DNA of 64,000 nucleotides from Kordia sp. SMS9 (GTDB lineage Bacteria > Bacteroidota > Bacteroidia > Flavobacteriales > Flavobacteriaceae). A model generated the notes under the pieces. It was not told where the DNA came from, did not search any database, and worked only from the letters and a program-made list of their open reading frames with translations. The DNA lies in assembly GCF_003352465.1 (NCBI RefSeq), contig NZ_CP031153.1:2222465-2286464 (forward strand), read 5' to 3'. Positions within the stretch are counted from its first letter, which is position 1. Every line of letters begins with the position of its first letter. Made by a program: the position numbers and the translations under genes. Shown here piece after piece: positions 17,904 through 26,589 of the stretch.

Positions 17904-18881
17904 ATGAAAGTAGTCGCGCAGATAAAACAACCGATTGTCAAGGAAATGGAGCTTTTTGAAAAGAAGTTTTACTCCTCAATGTCTTCAAAAGTCGCACTAC
18001 TCAACCGAATTACACACTATATTGTCAATAGAAAAGGAAAGCAAATGCGTCCAATGTTTGTTTTTTTAGTCTCTAAAATGACTTCTGACGGAATTGTCAA
18101 TGAACGCACTTATCGCGGTGCTTCTGTTATTGAATTGATTCACACGGCAACCTTAGTACACGATGATGTAGTCGATGATTCCAACCGTAGAAGAGGTTTT
18201 TTCTCTATCAATGCTTTATGGAAAAATAAAATTGCGGTCTTAGTAGGCGATTTTTTACTGTCGAAAGGATTATTATTATCGATTGATAATGGTGATTTTG
18301 ATTTATTGAGAATCATCTCTGTGGCAGTTCGCGAAATGAGTGAAGGAGAATTGCTTCAAATTGAAAAAGCACGCCGATTAGATATCACAGAAGAAATCTA
18401 CTACGAGATCATTCGCCAAAAAACAGCCACCTTAATTGCAGCGTGTTGTGCCATGGGTGCACAATCTGTAAATGCTCCGGAAGAAGAAGTAGAACGCATG
18501 CGATTGTTTGGTGAATATATCGGAATGGCGTTTCAGATTAAAGACGATTTATTCGATTACGGACAAACGCAAATTGGGAAACCCACAGGAATTGATATCA
18601 AAGAGCAAAAAATGACACTTCCACTCATTTATGCACTAAATCATTGCACGAAAGAAGAGAAAAAGTGGGCAATCAATTCGATAAAAAATCACAATAAGGA
18701 CAAAAAAAGAGTCAAAGAAGTCATTGCTTTTGTAAAAAAAACTGGCGGATTGGAATATGCGGTCAAACAAATGAAAAGCTATCAAGAAAAAGCGCTCGTG
18801 CTGCTTGAAACCTACCCAAAATCCATTTATAAAGACTCTTTAGAATTGATGGTCAACTACGTAATTGATAGAAAAAAATAA
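17904..18881 (+). CDS. ispB: Polyprenyl diphosphate synthase (octaprenyl type)
   Basis: Trans-isoprenyl diphosphate synthase, 325 aa, making the long side chain of menaquinone in the cytosol. The first aspartate-rich motif is in LVHDDVVDDSNRRRG and the second in QIKDDLFDYGQTQIGKPTG; GKQMRPMFV holds the conserved Lys/Arg for IPP. Residues before the first motif (TATLVH) lack large blockers, in keeping with a long product. Product length is inferred, not proved. It stands alone; the sigma-factor operon begins 163 bases later. Confidence 0.9.
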   Translation: MKVVAQIKQPIVKEMELFEKKFYSSMSSKVALLNRITHYIVNRKGKQMRPMFVFLVSKMTSDGIVNERTYRGASVIELIHTATLVHDDVVDDSNRRRGFFSINALWKNKIAVLVGDFLLSKGLLLSIDNGDFDLLRIISVAVREMSEGELLQIEKARRLDITEEIYYEIIRQKTATLIAACCAMGAQSVNAPEEEVERMRLFGEYIGMAFQIKDDLFDYGQTQIGKPTGIDIKEQKMTLPLIYALNHCTKEEKKWAINSIKNHNKDKKRVKEVIAFVKKTGGLEYAVKQMKSYQEKALVLLETYPKSIYKDSLELMVNYVIDRKK

Positions 18882-19044
18882 TTTTTTTTCATTCTCAGAC
18901 AACCATTTGCATAAAAATTGCGTCTATGTCAATAGAAAGCAGCTTGTAAAGTCAACGATCTTGGCGCAAGCTCACGAGACATTAAGAAGAATCAATTAAA
19001 ACATTTCGGCGTAAGCGTCGGAACATTTAAATCTCGATTATCGA

Positions 19045-19608
19045 GTGAAAGTTATACAATTACATCTACAAGAAGGACAACTCATTAAGCGAGCAAAGCG
19101 CAACGACCGAAAAGCGCAGCAAGTACTGTATGCACAACACGCGCCAAAAATGTTGAGTGTTTGTAGATATTACATTGCTAACCTTCACGATGCAGAAGAA
19201 GTAATGCTTTCCGGGTTTTTCAAAGTATTTACACAACTAAAAACCTATAAAAACAAAGGAAGTTTTGAAGGTTGGATTCGGAGAATCATGATTCGAGAAT
19301 CCATTTCGTTTCTCCGGAAAAGAAAATTACTAGTTGCGGTTGACGAAATTGAAAACTATACCGAAATCACCGAATGTGAAGTCAATGTAAATGCAGGTGT
19401 GGAGGAAATTCAAAAAGCGATAGACGCGTTGCCAAAAGGATATAAAATTGTATTCAATTTATATGAAATAGAAGGCTACAAACATCAAGAAATTGCCGAA
19501 ATGCTCAATATTTCAGTAAGCACGTCCAAAACGCAACTATTCAAAGCAAAAAAGACGCTTCAAACACAATTACGATCAAAAAAAAACAGAGCTAATGAAA
19601 TCGCATGA
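19045..19608 (+). CDS. RNA polymerase sigma factor, sigma-70 family (ECF type)
   Basis: 187 aa from a GTG start. Region 2 spans about 15-95 (RKAQQVLYAQHAPKML, DAEEVMLSGFFKVF, GSFEGWIRRIMIRESI). Region 4 spans about 125-180 (IDALPKGYKIVFNLYEIEG, HQEIAEMLNISVSTSKTQL) with its helix-turn-helix. It directs promoter choice of the core polymerase. The next gene overlaps its end by 14 bases and encodes a single-TM protein, probably its anti-sigma, followed by an outer-membrane barrel gene. Confidence 0.9.
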   Translation: MKVIQLHLQEGQLIKRAKRNDRKAQQVLYAQHAPKMLSVCRYYIANLHDAEEVMLSGFFKVFTQLKTYKNKGSFEGWIRRIMIRESISFLRKRKLLVAVDEIENYTEITECEVNVNAGVEEIQKAIDALPKGYKIVFNLYEIEGYKHQEIAEMLNISVSTSKTQLFKAKKTLQTQLRSKKNRANEIA

Positions 19609-20377
19609 AATCAAAAACATATTAGAAGAGCGTACGATTGAAGTATCTGAACATTCATGGGAAAAGCTCGCAGGACAATTAGATGCGAATGATCGCAAGA
19701 AACGTAGTAAAAAAATCTACATTCCGTACGCTGCATGTTTGGCATTGCTAGTCAGTTGGTTGGTTTTTATGATGGTACAATCTGAAGAAACTACCAATAC
19801 TGATGAGATTGCAAATCAAGAGAATACTACGAAACCCATCATCACGAAAACCAAAGAGAATTCTCAAGACATTGTCATTCCAACAAAAGAAAAAATACAA
19901 GAAGTCATTGTTAAAGATACAGAAGTTGTAGTGGAAACAAATACTTCTAAAGATGCCGACGAAAAAGAAATAGTTCCAAAAGCTACAGCAGAATTCACTA
20001 CTGAACTACAAAAGGAAATTAAAAATGCGGTGGTGATTCAAGAAAAAATAATACCACAAAAAATAGAAACCGTTATTGAAGAAAAAGAAGTCATTATCAC
20101 CACAAACGACGATTTAAAAGCTTCTATTGTAGCCTTATTAAAAGAAGAAAAAAGAACGGTAACCAATGCAGAAATTGATTTGTTGCTGAAAGAAGCGCGA
20201 GAATCACTCAAATATTTAGAAGTTACTAAAGAAAAAGTGAATAATACAAATTTTGCTACCGCAGACGAATTGTTGAACGAAGTAGAATATGAACTCGACA
20301 AATCATTCAAGCAACGTGTATTTGAGCTTGTGAAACGAAATGTAAAACGAACACGAACCGCCGATATCGACCGATAA
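19595..20377 (+). CDS. Putative anti-sigma factor, single-pass membrane protein
   Basis: 260 aa. A short N-terminal cytoplasmic region (about 1-40, KNILEERTIEVSEHSWEKL) leads to a membrane helix (IPYAACLALLVSWLVFMMV, about 44-62) and a long, charged, Glu/Lys/Thr-rich periplasmic part. The overlap with the sigma gene and the inside-TM-outside topology match anti-sigma regulators. The classical zinc-binding HxxxCxxC motif is absent, so the assignment is from topology and context. Its coiled-coil-like tail (about 165-225) may sense the envelope. Confidence 0.7.
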   Translation: MKSHEIKNILEERTIEVSEHSWEKLAGQLDANDRKKRSKKIYIPYAACLALLVSWLVFMMVQSEETTNTDEIANQENTTKPIITKTKENSQDIVIPTKEKIQEVIVKDTEVVVETNTSKDADEKEIVPKATAEFTTELQKEIKNAVVIQEKIIPQKIETVIEEKEVIITTNDDLKASIVALLKEEKRTVTNAEIDLLLKEARESLKYLEVTKEKVNNTNFATADELLNEVEYELDKSFKQRVFELVKRNVKRTRTADIDR

Positions 20378-20429
20378 AGTTCCTAGCGAACACAGAAAAA
20401 AATCATCAATTAATAGTAAAAAAACGAAC

Positions 20430-21491
20430 ATGAAAACAAGTACACTCTATGTATGCCTGGCATTCTTATGCCTACATTTTACGGTAAATGCACAACAAAA
20501 AGATAGCATTCCAAGCACAACTAAAGATTCTATCGCACTCAAAAAAGAAGCAGAAAAAAAGTATCTCGAAAGACAATTGCGTGTGATTACTTTGGACGAA
20601 AAAGAATCTCTAAAACTAGAAGTGCAAAAAATTAATAGAGATCTTGAATTAGGCAACATTACCACTAAAGAAGCGGAAGAACGTAAAAAGAAAGCAGCCA
20701 TGTTATCCGCAGCCAATATTGAATATCGTATGGCAAAAGTAAAGCGAGAATTGTTGACAGATTATTACGTTCAGGAAGACGGAACGTTTATTCGTTTAGG
20801 CGAAATTTTTGATTCACGTATTATTAAAAAACGTTCTATTCGTTACGATCGCCGTACAAAATCAGATATTATATTTGCTTTTGGTTTCAATAATGCAATT
20901 CAAGAAGGTGTATCGCTCAGTGACTCAGAGTATAGAATGGCAGGTTCACGCTTCTTTGAATTTGGAATTTTGTGGAGTACGCGTGTTGCCAAAAATCACA
21001 ACTTTGTGCGTTTTTGCTACGGATTAACGCTGCAATACAACAGCTTAAAACCTACAGGAAATCGCTACTTTGTAGACAATAATAACGGATTAACAACTTT
21101 AGAACAATTTCCAAACGATTTGAATCGCTCCAAAATTCGAGTGACCAATTTAACTGTGCCGTTGTATTTTGAATTTGGACCTTCACGGAAAGTAGAAAAC
21201 AAGCGTTTTGTACGTTACTATACCAACTCAAAATTCAAATTTGGAATTGGCGGTTATGTTGGAGTCAACTTAGCGGTAAAACAAAAATTGCGATATTCTG
21301 AAAATGGCGACAGAGTAGACCAAGAGATTCGAAGAAATTTCAATACCAATAATTTTGTTTACGGATTAGGTGCATATATTGGTTGGGATAGTATGAGCTT
21401 GTATTGTAAATACGATTTGTCACCAATCTTCAAAAGTCCAAACGCGGAACAACGCAACATTTCGCTTGGTGTGCGCTTGGATGTGTTTTAA
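20430..21491 (+). CDS. Outer-membrane beta-barrel protein (PorT-like)
   Basis: 353 aa, signal peptide MKTSTLYVCLAFLCLHFTVNAQ. A charged, coiled helical segment (about 28-105) precedes a barrel of alternating polar/hydrophobic strands: FFEFGILWSTRVAKNHNFVR, LTVPLYFEFGP, FKFGIGGYVGVNLAVKQ, FVYGLGAYIGWDSMSLYC. The final residue is Phe (VRLDVF), as in many outer-membrane barrels. Third gene of the sigma/anti-sigma operon (52-base gap), so it may be a target or sensor partner of that sigma system. Family assignment is by pattern. Confidence 0.75.
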   Translation: MKTSTLYVCLAFLCLHFTVNAQQKDSIPSTTKDSIALKKEAEKKYLERQLRVITLDEKESLKLEVQKINRDLELGNITTKEAEERKKKAAMLSAANIEYRMAKVKRELLTDYYVQEDGTFIRLGEIFDSRIIKKRSIRYDRRTKSDIIFAFGFNNAIQEGVSLSDSEYRMAGSRFFEFGILWSTRVAKNHNFVRFCYGLTLQYNSLKPTGNRYFVDNNNGLTTLEQFPNDLNRSKIRVTNLTVPLYFEFGPSRKVENKRFVRYYTNSKFKFGIGGYVGVNLAVKQKLRYSENGDRVDQEIRRNFNTNNFVYGLGAYIGWDSMSLYCKYDLSPIFKSPNAEQRNISLGVRLDVF

Positions 21492-21591
21492 ATTGGAAAC
21501 TAGATGTTAGACATTAGCTGTTAGTATTGAGAAGTGAGATATATGCTCTCAATACTAACATCTCACTACTCACTACTAAAAAAAACCAACA

Positions 21592-21637
21592 CGTCACTTC
21601 GAGTAAAATCTTGAAAAGATTTTGTATCGAGAAGTAC
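21592..21637. repeat. Dispersed TCGAG element, copy 2
   Basis: CGTCACTTCGAGTAAAATC to GTATCGAGAAGTAC; same outer words as the copy at 10745-10794, with an internal AATCTTGAAAAGATT inverted repeat replacing the longer middle. Lies inside unit 1 of the 156-bp tandem duplication. Confidence 0.6.
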
Positions 21638-21747
21638 TTTGCTATTAAAAGGTTATCGGGAATTAGATCATATTCTCTAAAACGAAAATAGTCTTTAAAC
21701 TCGTCTCAATACTAACAGCTCACTACTCACTACTAAAAAAGACAACA

Positions 21748-21793
21748 CGTCACTTCGAGTAAAATCTTGAAAAGATTTTGTATCGAGAAGTAC
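21748..21793. repeat. Dispersed TCGAG element, copy 3
   Basis: Identical to the copy at 21592-21637 and placed 156 bases later, inside unit 2 of the tandem duplication. Confidence 0.6.
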
Positions 21794-21903
21794 TTTGCTA
21801 TTAAAAGGTTATCGGGAATTAGATCATATTCTCTAAAACGAAAATAGTCTTTAAACTCGTCTCAATACTAACAGCTCACAACTCACTACTAAAAAACACA
21901 CAC

Positions 21904-23196
21904 ATGAAAATAGCAACCATACTCATTGCAATTTGTTTCTCGCTTTGCGCGAATGGACAAAGTTTGTCACAAGAAATCAACAAGACTAAAACACTGCTAC
22001 ATTTCGATACTCCAGAAACGTTAGACGCTTCACTTGATGCACTTGTAGCGCAAATAGGAGACAAGCGCATTGTGGCTTTGGGTGAAGATACACACGGAAC
22101 CAAAGAATTTTATGAACTCCGTGCGGCAATCACCAAAAAACTTATTCAAGAAAAAGGATTCAACTTGGTTATCTTGGAAAATCCGTATGAAGATTTGGAA
22201 GCTTTATCGCAAAACTTGCAAACACAACCGATAGATTCACTCATAAAAACACATCTTTTTTCCATCTATCAAACGGAAAGTATGAAAAACTTTTTACAAT
22301 GGTTACAAACGTACAATCAAACACATACGCCCATTGTATTTAAAGGTTGTGACGATTCGTATCGTGAACTATTGCCCGAAATGATTTCTATTGAATTGAA
22401 ATCGAACATAACACCCGAAATGACCAATATTTTAAAAGAATTTCATGAACGTGTAACAGTAGAGGCAAGTGACTTTTATGTAAAATATCCTGATAAAAAA
22501 CCTGTAAAAATTGACAATTACGGATATTATAGAGAAGTCTACCGTTTAATTCTTCAACTTGAAAAGGAAATCAAAAAAGAAAACAGTTCCTCCAAGTATT
22601 TGGACGAATTACTACTCAATGCAAAGAATTCCTATATCAATTATGAAATGATTTACACGGGAAAAATAATAACGCGCGACATTGTTATGGCAGAACGTGT
22701 AGCATTTTTTGCAAAAGATCCGAAGGCTAAAATTATCGTTTGGGCGCACAATGCGCATATTTCCAAAGAAGTAATCATTGACAACGAAATTGGCTTGATG
22801 GGCAGAAATCTAAAACAAGAATTTCCTAATGAATACGTAGCAATTGCCATGAGTAGTTTTAGCGGAAGCTATTCACATATAAAAAAGCGACTCATCAATG
22901 ACGATCACGATTATGGCGATCAGCTTTATGAGGCTAACTATCCAACGCCGCCCGCAAATACCTTTGAAGAAAAATTAGGGCAAAACACTTCGGAAGCGTA
23001 TTATTTTCACATCAATCAAAACATACAAAAAAGCTGTGCACAATTGCCAAAGCAAAAACTAAAACTCTTTGGCTACGGTATGAATGATGAAAAAGATTAT
23101 TACGAAGTCAATCCTGCTCTGATGTATGATTATGTAGTTTTTGTCAAAAAAACGAATGCCACAAAACCGTTATTTAATTATGAACAGAAAAAATAA
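21904..23196 (+). CDS. Erythromycin esterase family protein, exported
   Basis: 430 aa with a signal peptide (IATILIAICFSLCANGQ). The family motifs are IVALGEDTHGTKEFYELR (His and Glu of the metal-independent esterase fold) and IVWAHNAHI near 280. It resembles the EreA/succinoglycan-biosynthesis esterase superfamily. Residues His and Glu in GEDTHG are probably catalytic. Real macrolide hydrolysis is not established; the natural substrate is unknown. A strong terminator follows at 23219-23252. Confidence 0.85.
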   Translation: MKIATILIAICFSLCANGQSLSQEINKTKTLLHFDTPETLDASLDALVAQIGDKRIVALGEDTHGTKEFYELRAAITKKLIQEKGFNLVILENPYEDLEALSQNLQTQPIDSLIKTHLFSIYQTESMKNFLQWLQTYNQTHTPIVFKGCDDSYRELLPEMISIELKSNITPEMTNILKEFHERVTVEASDFYVKYPDKKPVKIDNYGYYREVYRLILQLEKEIKKENSSSKYLDELLLNAKNSYINYEMIYTGKIITRDIVMAERVAFFAKDPKAKIIVWAHNAHISKEVIIDNEIGLMGRNLKQEFPNEYVAIAMSSFSGSYSHIKKRLINDDHDYGDQLYEANYPTPPANTFEEKLGQNTSEAYYFHINQNIQKSCAQLPKQKLKLFGYGMNDEKDYYEVNPALMYDYVVFVKKTNATKPLFNYEQKK

Positions 23197-23218
23197 GTTT
23201 AGTACAGGGGATTAGCGA

Positions 23219-23252
23219 AAAAAGAGATACTGACCAAAGTATCTCTTTTTTT
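23219..23252 (+). terminator. Rho-independent terminator after the esterase gene
   Basis: Perfect 10-bp stem (23221-23230 with 23239-23248), 8-base loop and a run of T on the plus strand. Confidence 0.9.
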
Positions 23253-23275
23253 AGTCAATATTAGCGGAAACTTAG

Positions 23276-23283
23276 TACTTTTG
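23276..23283 (+). promoter_or_regulatory. Putative -7 box upstream of dnaG
   Basis: TACTTTTG fits the Bacteroidota TAnnTTTG -7 consensus and lies 28 bases before the dnaG start, just after a terminator. No convincing -33 TTG is seen at the usual spacing. Confidence 0.4.
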
Positions 23284-23311
23284 AAGTTCATTCCTAAAAA
23301 TCCCGAAACCA

Positions 23312-25273
23312 TTGATTTCAAAATCAACCATAGATGCTGTATTTGATACTTCTCGCGTAGAAGAAGTAATTGGCGATTTTGTACAACTCAAAAAATCGGG
23401 AAGTAACTTCAAAGGATTAAGTCCATTCTCAGACGAACGAACACCGTCGTTTATGGTGTCGCCCGTAAAACAAATTTGGAAAGATTTTAGTTCGGGAAAA
23501 GGCGGAAATGTGGTAGCATTTCTTATGGAACACGAGCATTTTACCTATCCAGAAGCGATTCGGTATTTGGCGAATAAATACGGAATTGAAATAGAAGAAA
23601 CGGAACGTACGGACGAAGAAAAAGCCTTAGCCAACGAAAAAGAAAGTATGTATTTGGTGTCAGAATACGCCAAAAAATATCATCAAGAAATATTGTGGGA
23701 TTCACCGCAAGGAAAAGCCATCGGACTTACCTATTTTAAAGAACGTGGTTTTTCCATGGAAACCATCAAAAAATTTGGTTTGGGATATGCGTTGGACGAA
23801 TGGAGCGCGTTTACAGATGCAGCATTAAAAGAAGGCTACAATCTTACGTATTTAGAAAAAACAGGTGTCACAATTGTTAAAGGTGAAAAACGTTTTGATC
23901 GTTTCAAAGGACGTGTCATGTTTCCCATTCACAGCATGAGCGGACGCGTATTGGGTTTTGGTGGACGAATTTTAACAAACGATAAAAAAGCAGCCAAATA
24001 TCTCAATTCACCCGAAAGTGATATCTATCATAAAAGTAAAGTTCTCTACGGTTTATACTATGCAAAACAGGCAATTGCCAAAGAAGATAACTGTTATTTG
24101 GTAGAAGGCTACACGGATGTCATTCAAATGCATCAAGCGGGAATTCACAATGTGGTTTCCTCTTCGGGAACTGCCTTAACGGCGGAACAAATCCGTTTGA
24201 TCAACCGTTTAACGAAAAATATTACCATTCTCTATGACGGAGATGCGGCAGGAATTCGGGCATCGCTTCGTGGAGTTGATTTAATTTTGGAACAAGGAAT
24301 GAACGTGCGCGTGTGTACCTTTCCAGAAGGAGAAGATCCAGATAGTTTTACCAAAAACAATGCGTTGGAAGATGTGTTGGCGTACTTTGAAAACAATGTA
24401 AAAGATTTTATCAGTTACAAAGCTTCTTTATTGATGGAAGTTGCCAAAAATGATCCCATCAAAAAGGCAGAAGTCATCAATGACATGATGTCGAGTATTT
24501 CCAGAGTATCCGATCGCATCAAACAGGAATTATACTTGCGTGAAACGTCTCGTATCATGGACATTTCGGAAGAAGTGTTGTTTGCCACTTTGGCGCAATT
24601 GCAAAACAAAAACGTCAAGGAAGCCAACAAAAAAATCAAGCAAGAAAAAAAGGCGTTTGATGTCATCAAAACCGAAAAAAAGGCAGAAAGTGTCGATCAA
24701 CAATATGTTTTAGAGCGAAAAATCATTGAAATATTACTACTCTACGGAAACATGGATGCTACATTTGAAGACTTGATTTTAAAAGAAGACGAAGACGGCG
24801 AACTCAAAATGGAGCGCGAATTGTTTGATGCCAAAGTGTTTCAAAAGCTCTACTTAGATTTACAGCAAGACGAAATTGATCTGGCAAATGAAAAATTTCA
24901 AAAAATATATTATAGAGCTATTGAAAAACTCAATGAAACAGGCACTTTAGAATTGGATACGTTTGTCAATGAAATAGAACCGGAAGTAGCGAGTGAAGTC
25001 ACAGATATTCTCATGCGCGAAGAACGCTACGAATTGCACAATTGGGAAGCGCAAAACATTTTCGTAAAACCCAAAGAAGAAACCATTGCACAATTAACAA
25101 GCGAAACCATCTTGACCTTGCGTTGTTTCTTGATCAATCTTAAAATAGAAGAACTTAAGTTGAGTCTTTCTCCAGATACTAAAATAGAAGAAGCGCAAAA
25201 CGTATTGGAAGATATCATAAATTACAATATGTTAAAAAAATCATTGTCTGAACAATTAAAAAGAGTGTTGTAA
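23312..25273 (+). CDS. dnaG: DNA primase
   Basis: 653 aa; makes RNA primers for the replisome. Start is TTG (MISKSTIDAVFDTSRVEEVI), chosen because the conserved N-terminus begins here and no ATG lies nearby. The N-terminal CHC2-type domain spans about 1-95, the catalytic core and TOPRIM about 120-360 (CYLVEGYTDVIQM with the key Glu, ITILYDGDAAGIRASLRG with the Asp residues), and the C-terminal helicase-binding region about 430-653. Oddity: all four zinc ligands of the CHC2 finger are replaced (SPFS at 37-40 instead of CPFH; KDFSSG at 57-62 instead of HCFGCG). Confidence 0.95.
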   Translation: MISKSTIDAVFDTSRVEEVIGDFVQLKKSGSNFKGLSPFSDERTPSFMVSPVKQIWKDFSSGKGGNVVAFLMEHEHFTYPEAIRYLANKYGIEIEETERTDEEKALANEKESMYLVSEYAKKYHQEILWDSPQGKAIGLTYFKERGFSMETIKKFGLGYALDEWSAFTDAALKEGYNLTYLEKTGVTIVKGEKRFDRFKGRVMFPIHSMSGRVLGFGGRILTNDKKAAKYLNSPESDIYHKSKVLYGLYYAKQAIAKEDNCYLVEGYTDVIQMHQAGIHNVVSSSGTALTAEQIRLINRLTKNITILYDGDAAGIRASLRGVDLILEQGMNVRVCTFPEGEDPDSFTKNNALEDVLAYFENNVKDFISYKASLLMEVAKNDPIKKAEVINDMMSSISRVSDRIKQELYLRETSRIMDISEEVLFATLAQLQNKNVKEANKKIKQEKKAFDVIKTEKKAESVDQQYVLERKIIEILLLYGNMDATFEDLILKEDEDGELKMERELFDAKVFQKLYLDLQQDEIDLANEKFQKIYYRAIEKLNETGTLELDTFVNEIEPEVASEVTDILMREERYELHNWEAQNIFVKPKEETIAQLTSETILTLRCFLINLKIEELKLSLSPDTKIEEAQNVLEDIINYNMLKKSLSEQLKRVL

Positions 25274-25328
25274 AAAACTACTTCTCTTAACGAATATGAT
25301 TTTTATATCAAACTCGTTAACTTCCAAA

Positions 25329-25384
25329 CGTCCCATCGAGTGATTTTTTGAAATAAAATGAAGAAAAATTGTATCGAGATGTGC
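25329..25384. repeat. Dispersed TCGAG element, copy 4
   Basis: CGTCCCATCGAGTGATTTTT to ATTGTATCGAGATGTGC. Closest to the copy at 10745-10794, sharing the AAATGAAG core between the two TCGAG words. Confidence 0.6.
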
Positions 25385-25586
25385 TTGTGAAAAATAGCAT
25401 ACATTAATAGTATCGACTCTAGTGAATGCACATTTGAAAACTCTTACTAATTATTCTTGAGGTAAAAAACGTCACTAGAGAAGTTTACGAAGTGGCAGTC
25501 TGTTTATTGTATCACATGATTGTTCTTTGGAGTCACAGATTACCACTCTCCAATCAAGTTGGAGATCGCAAAGACGTTTCAAATAA

Positions 25587-25614
25587 TACCATTTTATGTG
25601 TAAATTGGTATAAG
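25587..25614. repeat. Dispersed TACCA-TTGGTA element, copy A
   Basis: TACC ... AATTGGTATAAG. Positions 25591-25614 are identical over 24 bases to 59689-59712; related imperfect copies lie at 56656-56680 and 60521-60534. Confidence 0.7.
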
Positions 25615-25699
25615 TACAAAAAAACTCAATACTAATATCTCAATACTCAATACTAAATACTATCAAAAAGAATAAAAAGGCTATCGAGCGTAGTCGAGA

Positions 25700-25745
25700 T
25701 AAAAAAAATGATGATATGCACATCATAAAATATACATATCATCAT
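25700..25745 (-). terminator. Terminator of the LuxR-type regulator gene
   Basis: Perfect 11-bp inverted repeat (25708-25718 with 25735-25745) around a 16-base loop. Read on the minus strand it is followed by eight T residues and lies 46 bases after the regulator's stop. Confidence 0.75.
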
Positions 25746-25790
25746 CAAAATTTTTACTGTAGTAAAGGGAAATCTTTACATAAAATGCAA

Positions 25791-26420
25791 TTACAGTAAT
25801 TCCAATGCTTTCGCTTGTTGTAGTAAATCAACTAAGTTGTCTACATTCAGCTTACGCATTAGGCGAGCTTTGTACGTGCTCACAGTTTTTTCGTTCAGAT
25901 TTAGCTCTTCAGCAACATGTTTGTTACGTTTACCAGAAGCTAAAAGTTTTAACACTTCTACTTCTCTTGTAGACAAACGTCTGAAGAATCTGCGGGGTTT
26001 GTTTGTGCTTTCATCAAATGCTAATCGTTGCGCTAACTCATTACTAATGTAAATGCCTCCATTTACAACTTTCATAATAGCTTCTTTAATCACATTTGTA
26101 GCTACGGATTTTGATAAGTAACCAGAAGCTCCAGCTCTCAATGTGCTTACAGCGTAAACATCTTCTGAGTGTGAGCTAAACATAATTACTTTCACGTCGG
26201 CGAAGTCTTTTTTAAGTCTTCTTAAAGCAGTAATTCCATTGACCTCAGGGATGTCCATCTCAAGTAAAACAACATCTACTGTTTCTTGACTAATAAAGTC
26301 AAACAATTCAGAAGTTGTAGCAGCTTTTCCTAATACATCAATCTCAGTAGAGTTCTTGAACAAAGATTTAATTCCTTTTCGAACAATGGGATGATTGTCT
26401 GCAATTAATACTTTAACCAT
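25791..26420 (-). CDS. LuxR/NarL-type response regulator with Glu at the phosphorylation site
   Basis: 209 aa: receiver domain (about 1-120) and LuxR-type HTH (about 143-205, LSTREVEVLKLLASGKRN, LNEKTVSTYKARLMRKL). The receiver keeps Asp8, the Ser in MFSSHSE and Lys of YLSKS, but the phosphoacceptor position after DVVLL is Glu54 (LLEMDIPEVNG) and the second acidic pocket residue is Asn9 (ADNHP). It therefore probably cannot be phosphorylated normally and may act in a constitutively active-like state. No kinase gene is adjacent: an orphan regulator with its own terminator. Confidence 0.9.
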   Translation of the reverse strand: MVKVLIADNHPIVRKGIKSLFKNSTEIDVLGKAATTSELFDFISQETVDVVLLEMDIPEVNGITALRRLKKDFADVKVIMFSSHSEDVYAVSTLRAGASGYLSKSVATNVIKEAIMKVVNGGIYISNELAQRLAFDESTNKPRRFFRRLSTREVEVLKLLASGKRNKHVAEELNLNEKTVSTYKARLMRKLNVDNLVDLLQQAKALELL

Positions 26421-26589
26421 AATTTAGTTTTTAAAGTTATTATTAAATCAGACCATCAGATAAAGAAAGTTTCGTTCATGGATATGTCATGCAAACATAA
26501 AAACGGATCAATTTTTATTTCAGGTTTAGGGGGTCTGTAGTGACAAATTTAAACAAATTTTTATAAAAACTATTAAAAAAGGTGATTTT

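Larger units (their letters stand above)
21548..21903. repeat. 156-bp tandem duplication, about 2.3 copies
   Basis: Unit 1 begins at 21548, unit 2 at 21705 and a third partial copy at 21861 (about 35 bases recognisable, then the next gene's leader). Each unit opens with CTCAATACTAAC...CACTACTAAAA, contains a TCGAG element and ends with a shared stretch to AAACTCGT. Units 1 and 2 differ by only a few bases. The array fills the space before the erythromycin-esterase-like gene, whose ATG at 21904 lies right after the partial copy. Confidence 0.85.
25274..25790. other. Repeat-rich intergenic region
   Basis: 517 bases without a gene. Contents in order: a TCGAG element (25329-25384), a palindromic element (25587-25614), a CTCAATACTAATATCTCAAT phrase tract (25625-25662), a TCGAGCGTAGTCGAGA word (about 25683-25699), and the terminator hairpin of the response regulator (25700-25745). 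Confidence 0.7.
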
